DNA from: Cudoniella acicularis
Lineage: Eukaryota > Ascomycota > Leotiomycetes > Helotiales > Helotiaceae
NCBI GenBank assembly: GCA_013054445.1
Contig: JAAMPI010000401.1
Location: 1 to 39,076, forward strand
Reading direction: 5' to 3'
DNA: 39,076 nucleotides
Shown here: positions 11,403-23,126 of the stretch, piece after piece
Layout: every line of letters starts with the position of its first letter
How positions within the stretch are numbered: the first letter of the stretch is position 1
Notes under the pieces: generated by a model
Databases searched by the model: none
Told to the model about the DNA's origin: nothing
Seen by the model: the letters and a program-made list of their open reading frames with translations, nothing else
Translations under genes and position numbers: made by a program

Positions 11403-14400
11403 TCACTTGAAGTCTGCAGGTGTCAGTGCCTGTACCACCGATGTCCCTTCACTAAATCTAGTCCTGAAAATCCGATTCGCGTTCACGAACATGCCGTCCT
11501 TCAAACTAACCACAATAAATTGACTGCCCTTGAATCGTGTTTTGATCAGGCGACCAATATTTTGTGTGTGAGAGAGGTCCAAAGCGGCGTCGACTTCATC
11601 CAGGATGTACATTGGCGCTGGCTTGAATTGGAGAAGAGCCATGATGAGGGAGAGGGCTACTAGTGAACGCTGGCCACCAGAAAGTTCTGTGAGACTCTGT
11701 TTCCAGACTTTCCCCAGACACACCTATGTGTATTAGCTTGTTAACTCTGTAAATCAGACAGACGACATACCTTAACCTCTAACCCGTCATTGATAGTCTT
11801 GCCTTCAGGCGCTTCAAGTTTGCAGAAGCTGCCAGGGAGGAACTCTGCAAAAATGTCTCCAAAATCTCCATTGACCTTTTTCCAAGTCTCCTGAAGAGCC
11901 TTCTTCTTGTACTCGTCCAAAGTAACAATCGTCTCCTCGATCTTCTTCTTATCTCTAATGACGGTCTTCATCATGTTCTTGAGCGAGACTTCCTTCTTCT
12001 CAACACTGTCAATCATGTTCATAACCTTGGGGTTAATCTTTTTCTTCATGCCTTGGAATCGCTCCGTAAGGTTCCTCAGGGAGGCTTTGCATTCGGCAAT
12101 GTTTTGACCCTTGAAGTCGTAAGGCGTTCCGGTCCGTCCGAAGTTATCTTTCTCGTCTGAAATCCACTCGTGTTCTTTCTCCATGTGTGCAACGGTCTGG
12201 ACAGCATTCTGTTGTTCTTTGTGGAACTTCTCAATTTGATGTCCAAGCTTTTGCATCTCAAGGCTTTCCTCAGTAATACGAGATGACTTCGATCTCGATG
12301 CTTCCTCAAGTGAGCGCAGCTCGTCGTCAAAGCCAGTAAGTTTTGCTCGCTCATCATCGAGATGGGCCTGGGCAATGTCATGAGAGTCCTACGAATGATT
12401 AGCCGTGTCGTACAAAATAAAAGGCCTAATGCATACTTTCACTTGGCCTTGCTCTGATACCAGGGCGGCAATCTCCTCCGTCTGTGACTTCAGGGTGACT
12501 TCGACATCTTGAAGTTGTTCTTGAGCAGCAGCAAGATCACCCCCAACTTGCTCCGAATCCAATCGAGCTCCTTGAAGTTCTTTCTGCAGGACCTTAACAG
12601 AGGCAGAATTCTTGGCGAGCGTCTTTCGCAAAGCATCGAGCGAGCTCTGCAGCTCAACAAGCTTCCCATCCTTGTTGTTATCGAAGTCCTTCATGTCTTT
12701 TTCAATCCTCTTCGCGTCCTTATTCGCTTCATCTTGGCGCTTCTTTGCTTCTACGAGATCTGTCTTAAGTTGAACAATACTTGCTTTCATGTTCTCGACT
12801 TCCTGGATGATCGAAGAGGATGAATTTCCTCCAATTTGCTCCTCAGTAAGTTTGATCTCGTGTGACTTGAGGTCGAGCTCCTGTTTAATCTTCTTCACAT
12901 GATCGAGCTTCTTCTTTTCGCGGGCCATTGTAGCTTGTAGCTCTGCCAACGTCCTTTCTTGATGTTCAAGTTCCCTAGTGAGCTCGTTGAGCTTCTGGAG
13001 AGTGACCAAAACTCCGCTCGAGTTGGGTGAGCTTCCACCAGAAAGAGTTCCAGATGGATCGTAAGAGTCTCCTTCCAGTGTGATACTCTTCATACGAACA
13101 GCTGGATCGAATGTTACGCGCTTGGCCGTTGCGGCATCGGCACAAATCAAAGTATTTCCAAAGACGTAATCCATAGCCGTGGAAACTTCATCATCATAGC
13201 CGATTAGGGATAGAGCGAGGTCGACTTTACCAGGCGCGATTTTTTGAGCAGCACCAATTTTCTCTGCCGAAGCCCGGAAAGCAGCGATCTTATTGAGTGG
13301 AATAATAGTGACTCTTTTTCTGAGTTTGCCATTTTGAAGGAGTTGAGTACCGGTAACTTCAGTGTCGACAACAACGTTGTAAAGGCGACCTCCAGCACAA
13401 ATCTCAAGTGCTGTTCCTGCTCCTGTCCGATCCTTGTCCAGAGTGAACAGCTGAGCAATTAAGCCCTTGACCTTTGACCGATCAAAGTTGGGAGTAGGAT
13501 CCGCATAATTGAAGTCAATGTTTGCGACCTTTCTTTTCATGCCATCGGACTGTTCCCGGAGTTTTCGAATGGTTTGTTGAAGGGTGGACTCTTGCTTGTA
13601 CATTTCGTCTTCCTTACCAGGCTCAAACCCAAGTTTGCTCAACTCCTTTTCCAATTTCTGCGCTTGTGAGCGAAGGCCTTCTAGGTCACCGAGCAGGCCG
13701 GCATTCTGCTCTTTCGCCTTCTTGGCTCGCGGTTCCTCTTCTTTGATCCGTTTCTCAAGATGGGTCATCTTAAGCTTAGCCTGCTCTTGTTCCGTAGAGG
13801 CTGCGCTTGCTCGATTTCGTGCATCTTGGAGTTGTCCCTGGTACCCACTTTCTTGGCCTTCTCTCGACGCAACTCCGGTTTGTAGAGTTTGCAACAATTC
13901 CTCCTTGGTTTCCGCTTCCAGATTCTGCTTTTCCAAGTCTTCTTTAGCCTTGTCGAACTGCGCCTGCAGTTTTTCGTAGATCTTGGTTTTCTGCTTCAAC
14001 AGGGTTTCAAGCTCGGAAACGGTCTTCTGAATGGCAGTTTTACGCTCTTTCTCCTCAGCCATGCTTGATTTCTTGAGATCCATCACGGTTGACAACCTGA
14101 CCATTTCATTGGAGTGCTTCTTGACCTCTTCTTCGAGCGCTTGGGCCTTGCCGCCTTTCTTCAACTCTTTGTCTCGTTGAGCCTTTACCCTTTTCACATC
14201 TTCTGCAAGGTTCTCAATCTCATGCTTCAATCTCACCGCGGAATCCTCCAAATCTTTGGCGCGCTGCTTCTTGAGCTCCAGATCCCCGGCTGATTGCTTC
14301 AGCTTCTCCTGGTTCTTGACATAGTCGTGTGCTACGACCACCCTCGTAAGTCGCTCAAGGTCATTTTGCGTTTGTTGAAAATCTAAGAATGCCCGTTTTT

Positions 14401-15186
14401 CTGTCCGCAGCTTTTCCAGTTTTGGCTCAATTTCTTCTCGCAGCAATTCTGTAATTTCCTGGACCTTCATCTCCTTCTTGGCCATGGTCTTGAAAGCCTT
14501 ATCTCTTCGGTCCTCAAACATTCGTGTCCCAGCGGCCTCCTCAATCATAGCCAGAATCTCGACTGGCTTCATATTCAAAACCTTGGTGATCCTACCCTGC
14601 ATAATAAGGAAGTTCGGATTGTTGATGTTGAGTTGGACGGATTGGAAAAGGTTCTGAACCGTTTGTTGTTGCGCTCGGTGGCCATTAATAAGGTATTTGC
14701 TCGTTCCTCCGAGGACGATTTGCCTGGTAACACTAATTTGTGCATATTCCTCGAACCCGATCGGAGACTTCTTCTTGTCGCGGTTGTCGAATACTATCGT
14801 AACACTTGCTTTCGTGACTCCGGCTTGTCCACGCTTGTAGATCAGATCCTGAAAACACATTATTAGCCTTATGCTCCCAATCTGGACCAAGGGCTGTACC
14901 TGAAGATTTTGCGCGCGAACTGTGGACATATTCGTGATACCCAGAACGAAACATATTGAGTCAAGAATGTTAGATTTCCCACTACCATTCAGGCCCGTAA
15001 TCGAATTGAAGCTCTCGTCCCTTAATGAGTGTCAGCGCTGGGGAAATCCTTGGAAGTCGCTTTGTTTACCATCCTGAAATAACAGTACGCACTGCGTACG
15101 ATTTAAAACCCTTCAAGAAAAGTTAGCACATTTTTATACCAAAGCGCTAGAGCACTCACGTCTATTATGACCTCGACGATCCTCAT
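11403..15186 (-). CDS. smc2: SMC2, condensin ATPase subunit
   Basis: This is the structural-maintenance-of-chromosomes subunit that pairs with SMC4 in condensin to compact mitotic chromosomes. Six exons, all phase-consistent: 15160-15186, 15070-15110, 14900-15020, 12437-14848, 11771-12388 and 11403-11723, giving 1179 residues (SMC2 is usually about 1170-1180). The N-terminus [15 protein letters not shown] is followed by Walker [10 protein letters not shown] and [21 protein letters not shown] long coiled coil follows, with a central hinge (residues roughly 500-680, including [20 protein letters not shown]). The C-terminal head has the signature [17 protein letters not shown] and Walker [14 protein letters not shown]. 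Intron 3 (14849-14899, 51 bases) is in frame and stop-free, so gene finders may retain 17 extra residues. No frameshift is seen in 3.5 kb of coding. It is divergent from the thioesterase gene across 245 bases. Confidence 0.97.
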
Positions 15187-15431
15187 TTTGGCGTTATGGA
15201 GTCGTTAATCGTGTCGTTTGTCGAATTTCTGGGGTGTTGCTATGCTTTCATGAGGGAAACGCGAAGTCAACAAACAGACGCGTCAAGGCATCCAGGCATA
15301 CATGCATAATCAGCGAACCTCGGCCAAGGATTGAAACCACCGGCAACTAGCAACTGCTTCANCTTACCCCAGATTTCGAAAATGAATTTCCATGCTCACT
15401 CACCTTACATTTCACACGACAGGGGACAAAT

Positions 15432-16170
15432 ATGGCTCCTCAAAGAAAGAAAGTCGCGATGGCTGGGGTAGCTGAAGGGCAAGAATTGGTTGGAATACAA
15501 ACTGGTGACGATGTGTCTGCGGAAGAACGAGTAAATGCGTTCTTCTTCGGTGCGATGCCAGCAGACGATGAGCAAGTCAGTTTACTCTCTTATTCCTCCA
15601 GTTATTTGCCCCATATCCCCCTTATCTCATCAATGCATTATTCTTCATGCGAGGAAACCTTAACTATGTCGCAATCTCCTCGACATCCCTTGCTACCAGT
15701 CATCTCCCCTCGTTCTATTCCCCCATATCTTATCTTTGATACTAATTCCCGGAATTGTAGGGCTGGGGCGCCTCCTTAATCCACAATGATCTTCGACTCG
15801 TTTCCGCATCGTCTAATCCAGGCCGAACAGTCTTCAGTTACACAGTTAAACCTTCCCACTGCAATCGCCTAGGCAATCTGCACGGCGGTTGTGCTGCAAC
15901 TCTCTTCGACATTTGCACCACCACAGCACTCGCGCCTATTGCCAAAGAAGGGTTCTGGGCCTATGCCGGTGTAACTCGAACACTTGCTGTTACTTATATA
16001 AGGCCGGTGCCCGCGGGAGACACAGTGCTGATCGAGAGCGAGGTGGTTCATGCTGGGAAGAGGTTATGTACTATAAAAGGGACGATGAGGAGAGAGAAGG
16101 ACGCGCCGTTTTAACGACCTGCGAGCATGGTAAGGTTAGTATTGATCCTCCTGTGGCTTCAAAGTTATAG
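15432..16170 (+). CDS. PaaI-type hotdog-fold acyl-CoA thioesterase, C-terminus frameshifted
   Basis: Start ATG at 15432. Exon 1 (15432-15575, 48 codons) ends at MPADDEQ. An unusually long intron (185 bases, 15576-15760, with TACTAAT branch point) precedes exon 2. Exon 2 encodes the hotdog fold: GWGASLIHNDLRLVSA, the catalytic-type motif NLHGGCAATLFDICTTTAL (HGG with downstream Asp), and VTYIRPVPAGDTVLIESEVV. The family (human THEM2/ACOT13 relatives) hydrolyses acyl-CoA thioesters. As read, translation ends at 16112-16114 with REKDAPF and 165 residues. In the +1 frame the expected family ending AVLTTCEHGKVSIDPP continues to a stop at 16170. One missing base near 16103 (GC instead of GGC after GAC) would join the two into 184 residues. 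The active-site part is unaffected by the break. Confidence 0.85.
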
Positions 16171-16243
16171 AGTGGAAGGCAGGAGGGGAGAGACATACAG
16201 AATAGACGGGGGCGGGCAAGACCCCGAAACATACTCACTAGAC

Positions 16244-16458
16244 CTACTGGATCGGGCATTTTCTGAGTGCCAGGAAGAATATAAACCACGAATAGTTCAC
16301 AAGATACACACAGTAGAATAGTAATTTACGCGTGTCACAATAAATAGCCTTCCTTGCCTTCTAATTTAGCTATAATTTTCATCTTAAAAAGCCGAATGAT
16401 TTTGCAACTATGGTGTATTTTAAAGGGCTGGCACTCAGAAAATACCCGATCGAGTAGA
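16244..16458. mobile_element. short non-autonomous inverted-repeat element (MITE-like), copy 1
   Basis: A 29-base sequence at 16244-16272 (CTACTGGATCGGGCATTTTC and onward) recurs inverted at 16430-16458 with only two mismatches, bounding 215 bases. Sequence just inside the arms is also partly complementary, so the whole unit can fold back. It encodes nothing. A second copy lies at 20811-21061 and shares an internal 19-base block (16310-16328 versus 20889-20907, 17 of 19 identical). No clear target-site duplication is visible. It sits 74 bases past the thioesterase gene. Confidence 0.7.
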
Positions 16459-17494
16459 AAACAAGACCACACGGCACAGCATGCCCCATCTTTTCCAGGG
16501 CCCTCAATGCATCCTATCAATCCTCTTTCTGAACCACGCCTCACAAAAACCAGCTTTCCAAGTTTCCCACCTTCAACACCCCAATCCCCACATTCACATG
16601 CCGCATGCTCGGCATCTCCAACTTACCATCTCAGACATGTACGTTATCCCGAACCATCCAATCCGCTACTTATCAAACCCAAAAAATGACAAACCAGCAA
16701 AAACTGTTGAGCCTCAACCATATCCATTTCAAACTCACATGTAACTACTGTATCTTAGCCCTCATGACGTGGTAAATGTTTCGTTGGGAACAAGGCAGCT
16801 GAAGCGAACATCAAAAAAAATCAGACCATATAGAAAACATGTGATTTTTGCACACAGAATGCGATACTGTCCTCTCACTTGCATCTCTGTTATTATATTG
16901 GGAGGAGTGGACACTGATAAGGAATGTAAAGCGTGAGGGTGGTCTGAGAATGTGTAGGCAGGGCGGGGGTTGGTTTTTAGAAGTAACACGGCACTTAACA
17001 GTCTTGTAGATTCCTGGCTCAGGCATGACTTTAAAATGGATTAGAGTATCCTAGACATTATCTTTGTATTCGATGAAATCTACAACTTGATAGCAATTCT
17101 TAAAATCTTATCATAATTTAGAGCGAAGATTTACACTTCCTGTAATACCAAAATTAAAAACCCGAGTATATACATTAGAATCAATCGCACAATTTATATG
17201 GAAACCCAGGTTTTTTGAATGTTGATTCTTTTGATATATATAAAGCCCGCAATAAAGCAGGCATAATGCACTCATTTCTAACAACCCGCCCATCCTTAAA
17301 TGGCCACCCGACCATAAAATACAGAATGAATACGCGAATCAAACTCTCATCCCGAGAGAAGCCCACCAACGCCGCCGTATCTAATAAACACGCTTACAAG
17401 CAAGAACAATGAAGGCAATTTTGTTTCCCTAGCCAGACATTCTTCGTCATCGACTCATTAAGATAGCCCTTAGAGCATAACATAAAAACCAGAT
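16459..17494. other. intergenic, 3' flank of the desaturase gene
   Basis: No supported gene. Open frames here (up to 111 codons at 16354-16689) begin inside the inverted-repeat element and continue into Pro/His/Ser-rich C-rich sequence with no family resemblance. 17000-17250 is AT-rich. The right-hand 200 bases should contain the desaturase 3' UTR and polyadenylation signals. Confidence 0.5.
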
Positions 17495-18954
17495 CTATGC
17501 GGCATCGGCTGAGGCAACAGGCTCCGCAATCCGGGTGACCTGGCTACCAGCTCGAATGATCTTCTTTCCCGCCGAGTCGCTGACAAAAGAAATATCCTTG
17601 TTCTCCCGTTGTGCTCGCTTCCAGATCTCGACCTCGCAGCCTCCTCGAAGAACACCTACTCTCATCGTGGAGAGCAAGTTGTGTGCGGCGTTGGAGTGGT
17701 TGTAAACACCACCGTTGAAGATGGCAGTTGCGTCCTTTCCAATACCGGAGCTGATGAGAGCCTTTCCACCTGGGTGGTCCTTGATGAAATCAGTCACATC
17801 GTGGACAACACCAGCAACAGCAACAAGGGCTCGTCCATTCTTTGCCTCTGATTGATATTCTTCCCAGTCGACGATTGGCAGTTGCTCAAGAGGAATACCC
17901 CAGTCAAGAGTTTGTCTCTTTTGGTCAAGCTTCTTTTGGAGTTGCTGAAGACGGCCCTTCTCAATCTCATTTTGCTTGAACTGCTTGAGATCATATGCAA
18001 GGCCGAGTTGCTTCCATATCCAGATAGACCACTTAGTAGGGTCATATTGATGCCATTCAATAGCATTGCGGTAGTCAGAGGGGAACTCGTGGTGGAAGTT
18101 GTGGTATCCCTCTCCGAGAGTAACGAGAGCAGTGATAACGTGGTCACGAGGAGAGTTGCGGTCATCGAATGGTTGGTCACCGAGCCAGTGAGCCAACGAG
18201 TTGACGCAAAAGGTGGCTTGTTGAACGAAGAAAATTCGGAGAATTCCAGCGTAGATGAACCCACCCTTCCAGTCTCCCCATCCCAAACCAGTAACAAGGC
18301 AAGGGAAGATCATTCCCATGAAGATAACGCACTTGATGTAGTTGCGGTGTTGCCAGACAACTACGGGATCATCGTTCAAATCGGAGATATCGGTACGCCC
18401 AATACGCTTTGGGTTTTGCTTCATGATCATCCATCCAAAATGCGAGTAGATGAGACCTTTTCGAACGGAGTATGGGTCCTTGTCGGTGTCGGTGTAACGG
18501 TGGTGAGCACGGTGATCTCTTGACCACCATCGAATCGAGCCCTCGACGGCACCAGCTCCAACAGCGGCGAGGAAAATCTTGAGGGGGAGTCTTGCGGAAT
18601 ATGATGTGTGCGCCCAGAGTCTGTGGTAACCTGGAGGTGAATTCGTCAGTAACAATCGAGATTCACTTGTCATAGAAGATACATACCAGCTGTGATGCCG
18701 AGCCCGGTCATGAAGTAGTAGGCAATAGCCCAGACAGCAGTCTTCAACTGCAGAGGGGTCCAGTACGCTGCAAAAAGTCCGTAGATAGGAACTCCGACAA
18801 TGAGGGTGACATTAAGCCAGTTGACGTGTTTGTACCAGTTGGATCTGGTAATTGGCTCCTCGGTGATGTGAGGTTTCTTAGGATCGTGACGCTTGTTGCG
18901 GACTGGCTCTGATGGCTTGGCCATGCTGGCAGGTACAGGTGATGGAGAAGCCAT
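17495..18954 (-). CDS. ole1: stearoyl-CoA delta-9 desaturase with C-terminal cytochrome b5 domain
   Basis: This ER-membrane enzyme introduces the cis-delta-9 double bond into palmitoyl- and stearoyl-CoA, an essential step in unsaturated fatty acid synthesis. Start ATG at 18954. Exon 1 is 18687-18954, the intron 18631-18686 (56 bases), and exon 2 17495-18630; total 467 residues. Two hydrophobic stretches (residues about 47-90) precede the three di-iron histidine boxes HRLWAH, HRAHH and HNFHH (within [18 protein letters not shown]). A further membrane pair lies between boxes 2 and 3. The C-terminal third is a fused cytochrome b5 with the haem motif DHPGG and a second haem His in [11 protein letters not shown], supplying electrons to the diiron centre. 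All key residues are present and there is no frame break. It is the usual Ole1 architecture of ascomycetes. Confidence 0.97.
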
Positions 18955-19016
18955 GGTTGTGTGATGGCGAAGAAGATGTCTTGTTGGAGCAAAGAACTGG
19001 GAGGAGGGGGGAAGGG

Positions 19017-19027
19017 TTATAAATTGG
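19017..19027 (-). promoter_or_regulatory. candidate TATA and CCAAT elements of the desaturase promoter
   Basis: TTATAA at 19017-19022 lies 62 bases upstream of the desaturase ATG on the minus strand. It is immediately preceded by CCAAT (19023-19027 on minus, ATTGG on plus). The two motifs abut, which is closer than usual, so only one of them may be functional. Confidence 0.35.
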
Positions 19028-20486
19028 TCCCCCTGTACAGGAAATGCACTAGTGGCCCAAGGTGAAAAGGCGTGGGGAAGGGCAGGTGGAATTTTTCAGA
19101 GGGGCTCTTCGGTTTTGGTGGGAATGGGGCAGGCGGGCGTTGGAACTTCGCAGCTCTGTCGGGTCTCCCCTTTAATTAGTCGCCGCGTCGTTCTGCAATT
19201 GGCCCGTCGCGTAGAGGACCACGCCAATTGATGGGTAAGAGTGGCAAGAGGGCCGTAGACGTGTCGAGACCAAAATAACAATTGTCAACAGGAATTAGTT
19301 GCGAGTTGCCGAGCGCACAAGAGCGCAGCGCTTGGGGAGATTTCTGGTGTTGGAACTTGGGAGTGAAGGCGAAGGCGAAGCTTCTCAACAAAATTTGGGC
19401 CATTGGAAACCAATTGGAATCTAAGCGAGCCCACCCCTGTCCCATCGCATTCTAGTCGTGGTGCACTGGTGCCTCTACGGTGTGCTGGGTGAACCCGTGC
19501 TTCACTTCTGCCAGATTTCAAGCTGCACTCCCGCGCTGCCGCTGCACGGGGTAAAAGAAGCAATACACCGGTGAGTACTGCAATGCACTTTCATAGTAGC
19601 TGAAGGTGGAGTGAAAGTGAAGCTGGAGGTGCAGGTGAATTTAATGCATCGGTTCTGCTGGTCATCTCATGAAGCTCTCGCCGCGCTGCCTCCTGAGTCC
19701 TGCCTGCCGCTGTCAGTCATCGAGGCATGGAGATCAGCAGCCTTTCCGATGCTCCAAAATAGCTCCTCGTAAGGTTTAGCTTATGCAGGGACTGAAGCCG
19801 AGGAAGGCCACGACGAAAACCGCCTCCTGTTGCGATGGGCTCCATGATTACCGTACTGGGCTGCTGTGCTTACTGGAGACAAAGTATTATCAAGTACTTC
19901 ATCATCCGCATCCTCACATGTCATTTCGAGGCAGCCGCTCGTACCTCTGTAGGTACAATTACATCCTGAATGCACATGCCGGTCCTTCCAAGCTTCCGAG
20001 CCCCTTTTCCTAAAGCGACTAGCGTGCCCAACAGTTTCTGGGCTGTGTCACGTGTCTAAAATGCTTGGCCACCGGGCGGCTTGGACCCGTTGGGAGCGAA
20101 GGATGTTTCGTGGCCCGTTCCATAGGCAGGTAGCTGGTTTCCATACCTTGTACATCTTCGGTAATCTTCCCGCCACTCGCTTCACAAGCCACCTCCACAA
20201 TTCCCTACATCTGCTTGACACACATCTAATCAGGTGGCGATTGCTGTGCTACCTGGACTCGTACCTGCATTTATGTTCAACCGCGCTATTCTCTAATCAG
20301 CTTTATTTTTCGCTCAGTCCTTTTGAGGGACTCCGCCAGTGATCCTATCAGAGCATGCTTCATATCCTATCCACCCAGAACCATGCGTGTGTTGGCATTG
20401 ACGCTTGGGGTTTGGCTTTTTCTAGTGGCACGCCTCGAAGCAATTACCTTAGTATAGTATTATCAAGCATATGAATTTTCTTTTGA
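19028..20486. other. intergenic region upstream of the desaturase
   Basis: No supported gene. Frames of 60-100 codons exist on both strands but none shows domains or splice-linked partners. The first several hundred bases next to the desaturase are presumably its promoter. Confidence 0.5.
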
Positions 20487-20847
20487 GTGCTGTGTGGCAA
20501 AGCGAACAGTTCATCATCTTCTCAAGGAAACACCCTTTATTTCGAATCGATTTTAAATCACGCAAAATCACCCAAGTGTCCAATCGACATATTGTGGCAC
20601 GAGTCCATCATACTCTTCGACTTGGTGGTTCCTTCGTATACAATTTTATTGGTCTGCTCCAACGGATTCTATCGAATGGCCAGCGGTCTCGAAGTTTTCA
20701 AGCGCCAAGCCTGCGAGAATGTCCTGTTACTTGCAGAAGACAAAATAGCAAAAAATCACCCCAAGTTCCTCGATAACTTGCTAGTTCCTTGTTTGAAAAG
20801 AATTGCAATTCTACTCGATCTAGTATTTTGTAAGTGCCGAGGATAGA
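20487..20847 (+). pseudogene. unidentified coding fragment ending in an inverted-repeat element
   Basis: An open frame without a usable ATG at its left end reads coding-like: PIDILWHESIILFDLVVPSY, then ENVLLLAEDKIAKNHPKFLD and NLLVPCLKRIAI, a mix typical of a folded helical protein. A TGA directly precedes it in frame, so any upstream part must come from another exon. The frame enters the left arm of the inverted-repeat element at 20811 and stops 12 codons later. This suggests a gene remnant truncated by the element. I do not recognise the family. Confidence 0.3.
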
Positions 20848-21061
20848 CGAATACCCGACTATATTGTTCAAAAGGTGGTAGTATATCTACAGTAGGATAG
20901 TGATTTAGACATATTCGGGTATGTGGGCTCTCCCCTTAATTTAGTATCTGTGTAATTTTTATCCAACGAAGCTGAGTTATTCTGCTGCTGTGAAACATTA
21001 TCAAGTTCAACTGGACTAGAGCTCGGCGAGCCCGGCACTCAGAAAATACCGGGCCGAGTAG
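20811..21061. mobile_element. short inverted-repeat element (MITE-like), copy 2
   Basis: The left arm 20811-20839 and inverted right arm 21033-21061 match over 29 bases (23 identical). Both match the arms of copy 1 at 16244-16458. Four of the six arm mismatches are transitions, with A or T on the left where the right has G or C, as expected if one arm has decayed by C-to-T change. The internal block at 20889-20907 is shared with copy 1. Length is 251 bases; it is non-coding. Confidence 0.6.
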
Positions 21062-21478
21062 CCCGCATAGAGAAGCGTGCTCTTTACACGCCATTAACCG
21101 CAGGATGGTGCGATTTACCTCATCGCTTCCTTCGACAGCTCCTTATTGGCTAGTGCAGGACTCATGGGCACTTCCCAGAAAGTTTATTGGGCTTTAGCTG
21201 CATGTCAACGTAGATTTTGGCTACAGCAATAGGGGTTCTGACAGGCCTCTCACATTGCATAAGAAAGTAGCAAGCGCTCGCGATCGTTGACTTGAATCCT
21301 GCATTGAATAGCGTGTTCGACCCAGGAAAACCACCAACTCTGTCATATTCGAATACTGGAGGTTGGAAGGTTTCCTGCTCTCTGAGGAATAAAAATTGGG
21401 ATGGTAGTCTGTGAGAATCAAATCCAAAGAACTTCTATGTTAGAAAGATACTGAATTATTTCCTAGTTGAAGAAATTC

Positions 21479-23010
21479 ATGAGTTCGCCTCTAACTCCGT
21501 CCGAGTCGTCTACGACGTTAGCAGGGAGAGCTCACCACATTATAGCCAAGCAGAACATTTGGCCACCAGCGACGGTACATCGTCGAGAGAATGGAAAAAT
21601 CTAGGAGAGCGCGATTTCGACAGCATGACAGCCGGCTTCGTCTTCGATCTGAAATCAAGAGTTTTCAGGCTCAGCGAGCTCAAATTGTTAAGGATTTGCT
21701 AAGTGAAATTTCACAGTTCAAGTACTATAAGCAGCTGGAATATTCGGGCTCATTGCATGCCAAATCCAGCCTTTCGTCCTCGGAAAATCTGCTAACAGGC
21801 AAAAACGAAATAGGCATAAGTTCCAAGAATACGAGTGTAAGCAAAATGTTGAACTATTACGCGGTAGAGTTTGTGTTGACAACCGGGAATTATTGGGACT
21901 CCTCACTTGAGACTGTCCTAACACTGTGGGGGAGGGGGAGCTTCCACACATCAAACTGATTTCTCCATTGCCAAATAGTAGGAAACTGCGAATAAGGCTA
22001 TCATTTGACATCCCACCTTGCAGCTGTATCCTTCTAAACAGATTATACGTCCCCACGATTTCAAGTTAAGACTGACGCGATACCGCTAATTTATCATCAG
22101 CAGGTGTCGAGGGCTGTGAGGTCGCTCAAAATCGTTCATCTGGCCACAGTTTGATGTCTGTTGATAAATTTAGTGTTTGGTCTTCAACTACTTTATTGTT
22201 AACTGTGGTGCGACCAGAATTATTTGAATTGAGGTGTCATCCGTACTAGTGTACTACTTAAATGGCCAATATTAAACTGGAGCATAGCTTTCTCTTATCT
22301 GTGTTCGGACCTGATCTCAGGTTCCAAGACCCGAATTTCCGAAAGAAACAAATATATCTCAGCATGAACGAAGTGGTGTTTATGCAAAGGGAGGGAAAAC
22401 TGCCATGCAATTGAGAAGAGTTGGAACCCAGTTTTTAGGAGGAGGACTTCCACGTCTCTTTGTAGAAGTCGTTCGCTTCCACTGGCATCAGTCGCAAATC
22501 TTTCAAGCGCGACTTGGGAAGTGCGAAGATATGGAAGCCCTTCAAGGACTCTTTCAGACATCCAAGAACAGGTCACACGATCAAATATTGACGCGGAAAA
22601 TAAATTGCGCGGAAACCCCAGAGTTTCCTAACGCCCAATGATCTCACTGTGTAAAGAAATCGCTTTGCGAAGAGCACGGAAAGACAGTCCTTTCTATGGT
22701 TTCTTTTTTGGCTTATGAATCACAGATTGTTGTCGACGATTACCTTCAAGACCTGAGATCTTTGAAAGACAGGGGAGAGACCTGGGATCTGGAATTGCGC
22801 TGAGGTGGACGATCCGATATACAACAGAGATTTTCAAGATGTGATATCATGTGTGCGACGTCCACAAATCAAATCTACATATCTCGGTATCTTTACGCCC
22901 AGCTGATGGAGAAGGAAGAAAAGCTCAACCTTATGAAGCGGGGAAGGGGATCATCGGAGCCAGCCGATCGCCTCCAGGAGCTGGCTTGACATTTTCACGG
23001 AATAACACTC
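21479..23010 (+). pseudogene. decayed unidentified gene, many frame breaks
   Basis: Coding-like pieces follow each other on the plus strand but switch frame. ATG at 21479 begins MSSPLTPSESSTTLAGRAHH and stops after about 41 codons. The next frame carries a charged helical segment (RSEIKSFQAQRAQIVKDLLS). A third, from about 21740, includes QEYECKQNVELLRGRVCVDN and PNSRKLRIRLSFDIPP with one in-frame TGA. Later pieces include SDIQEQVTRSNIDAENKLRG, EEHGKTVLSMVSFLAYE and YLYAQLMEKEEKLNLMKRG, ending near 23010. The mix of Glu/Lys/Leu-rich helical stretches suggests a coiled-coil protein. I do not recognise a family and cannot exclude that some pieces are real exons. Confidence 0.35.
22954..22967. 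promoter_or_regulatory. TCGG-N6-CCGA palindrome, UaY/Ppr1-type binding site
   Basis: The sequence matches exactly the TCGG-N6-CCGA consensus bound by the Zn2Cys6 activators UaY (purine utilisation, Aspergillus nidulans) and Ppr1. It lies 563 bases upstream of the ATG of a UapA/UapC-type permease, a known class of UaY target. Eight fixed bases give roughly 0.6 chance hits in this whole window but only about 0.01 in the 700 bases before the gene. It also falls in the tail of the decayed coding region. Confidence 0.45.
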
Positions 23011-23126
23011 CGGGTAACCCTACAGGTCAGCCTCTGATCCAAGAGAGTCCCTTTTTGGGGTGATGGCATTTGGTGATTTGATGGGTGTCCGGGCGGCCCT
23101 TAAGAGATGCCGCCGCGGCACCCTCG

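Noticed and set aside
17852..18523. Long (223-codon) open frame on the plus strand opposite the desaturase
   Set aside because: It is antisense to the strongly conserved desaturase/cytochrome b5 exon, with composition mirroring that coding strand and no domain of its own.
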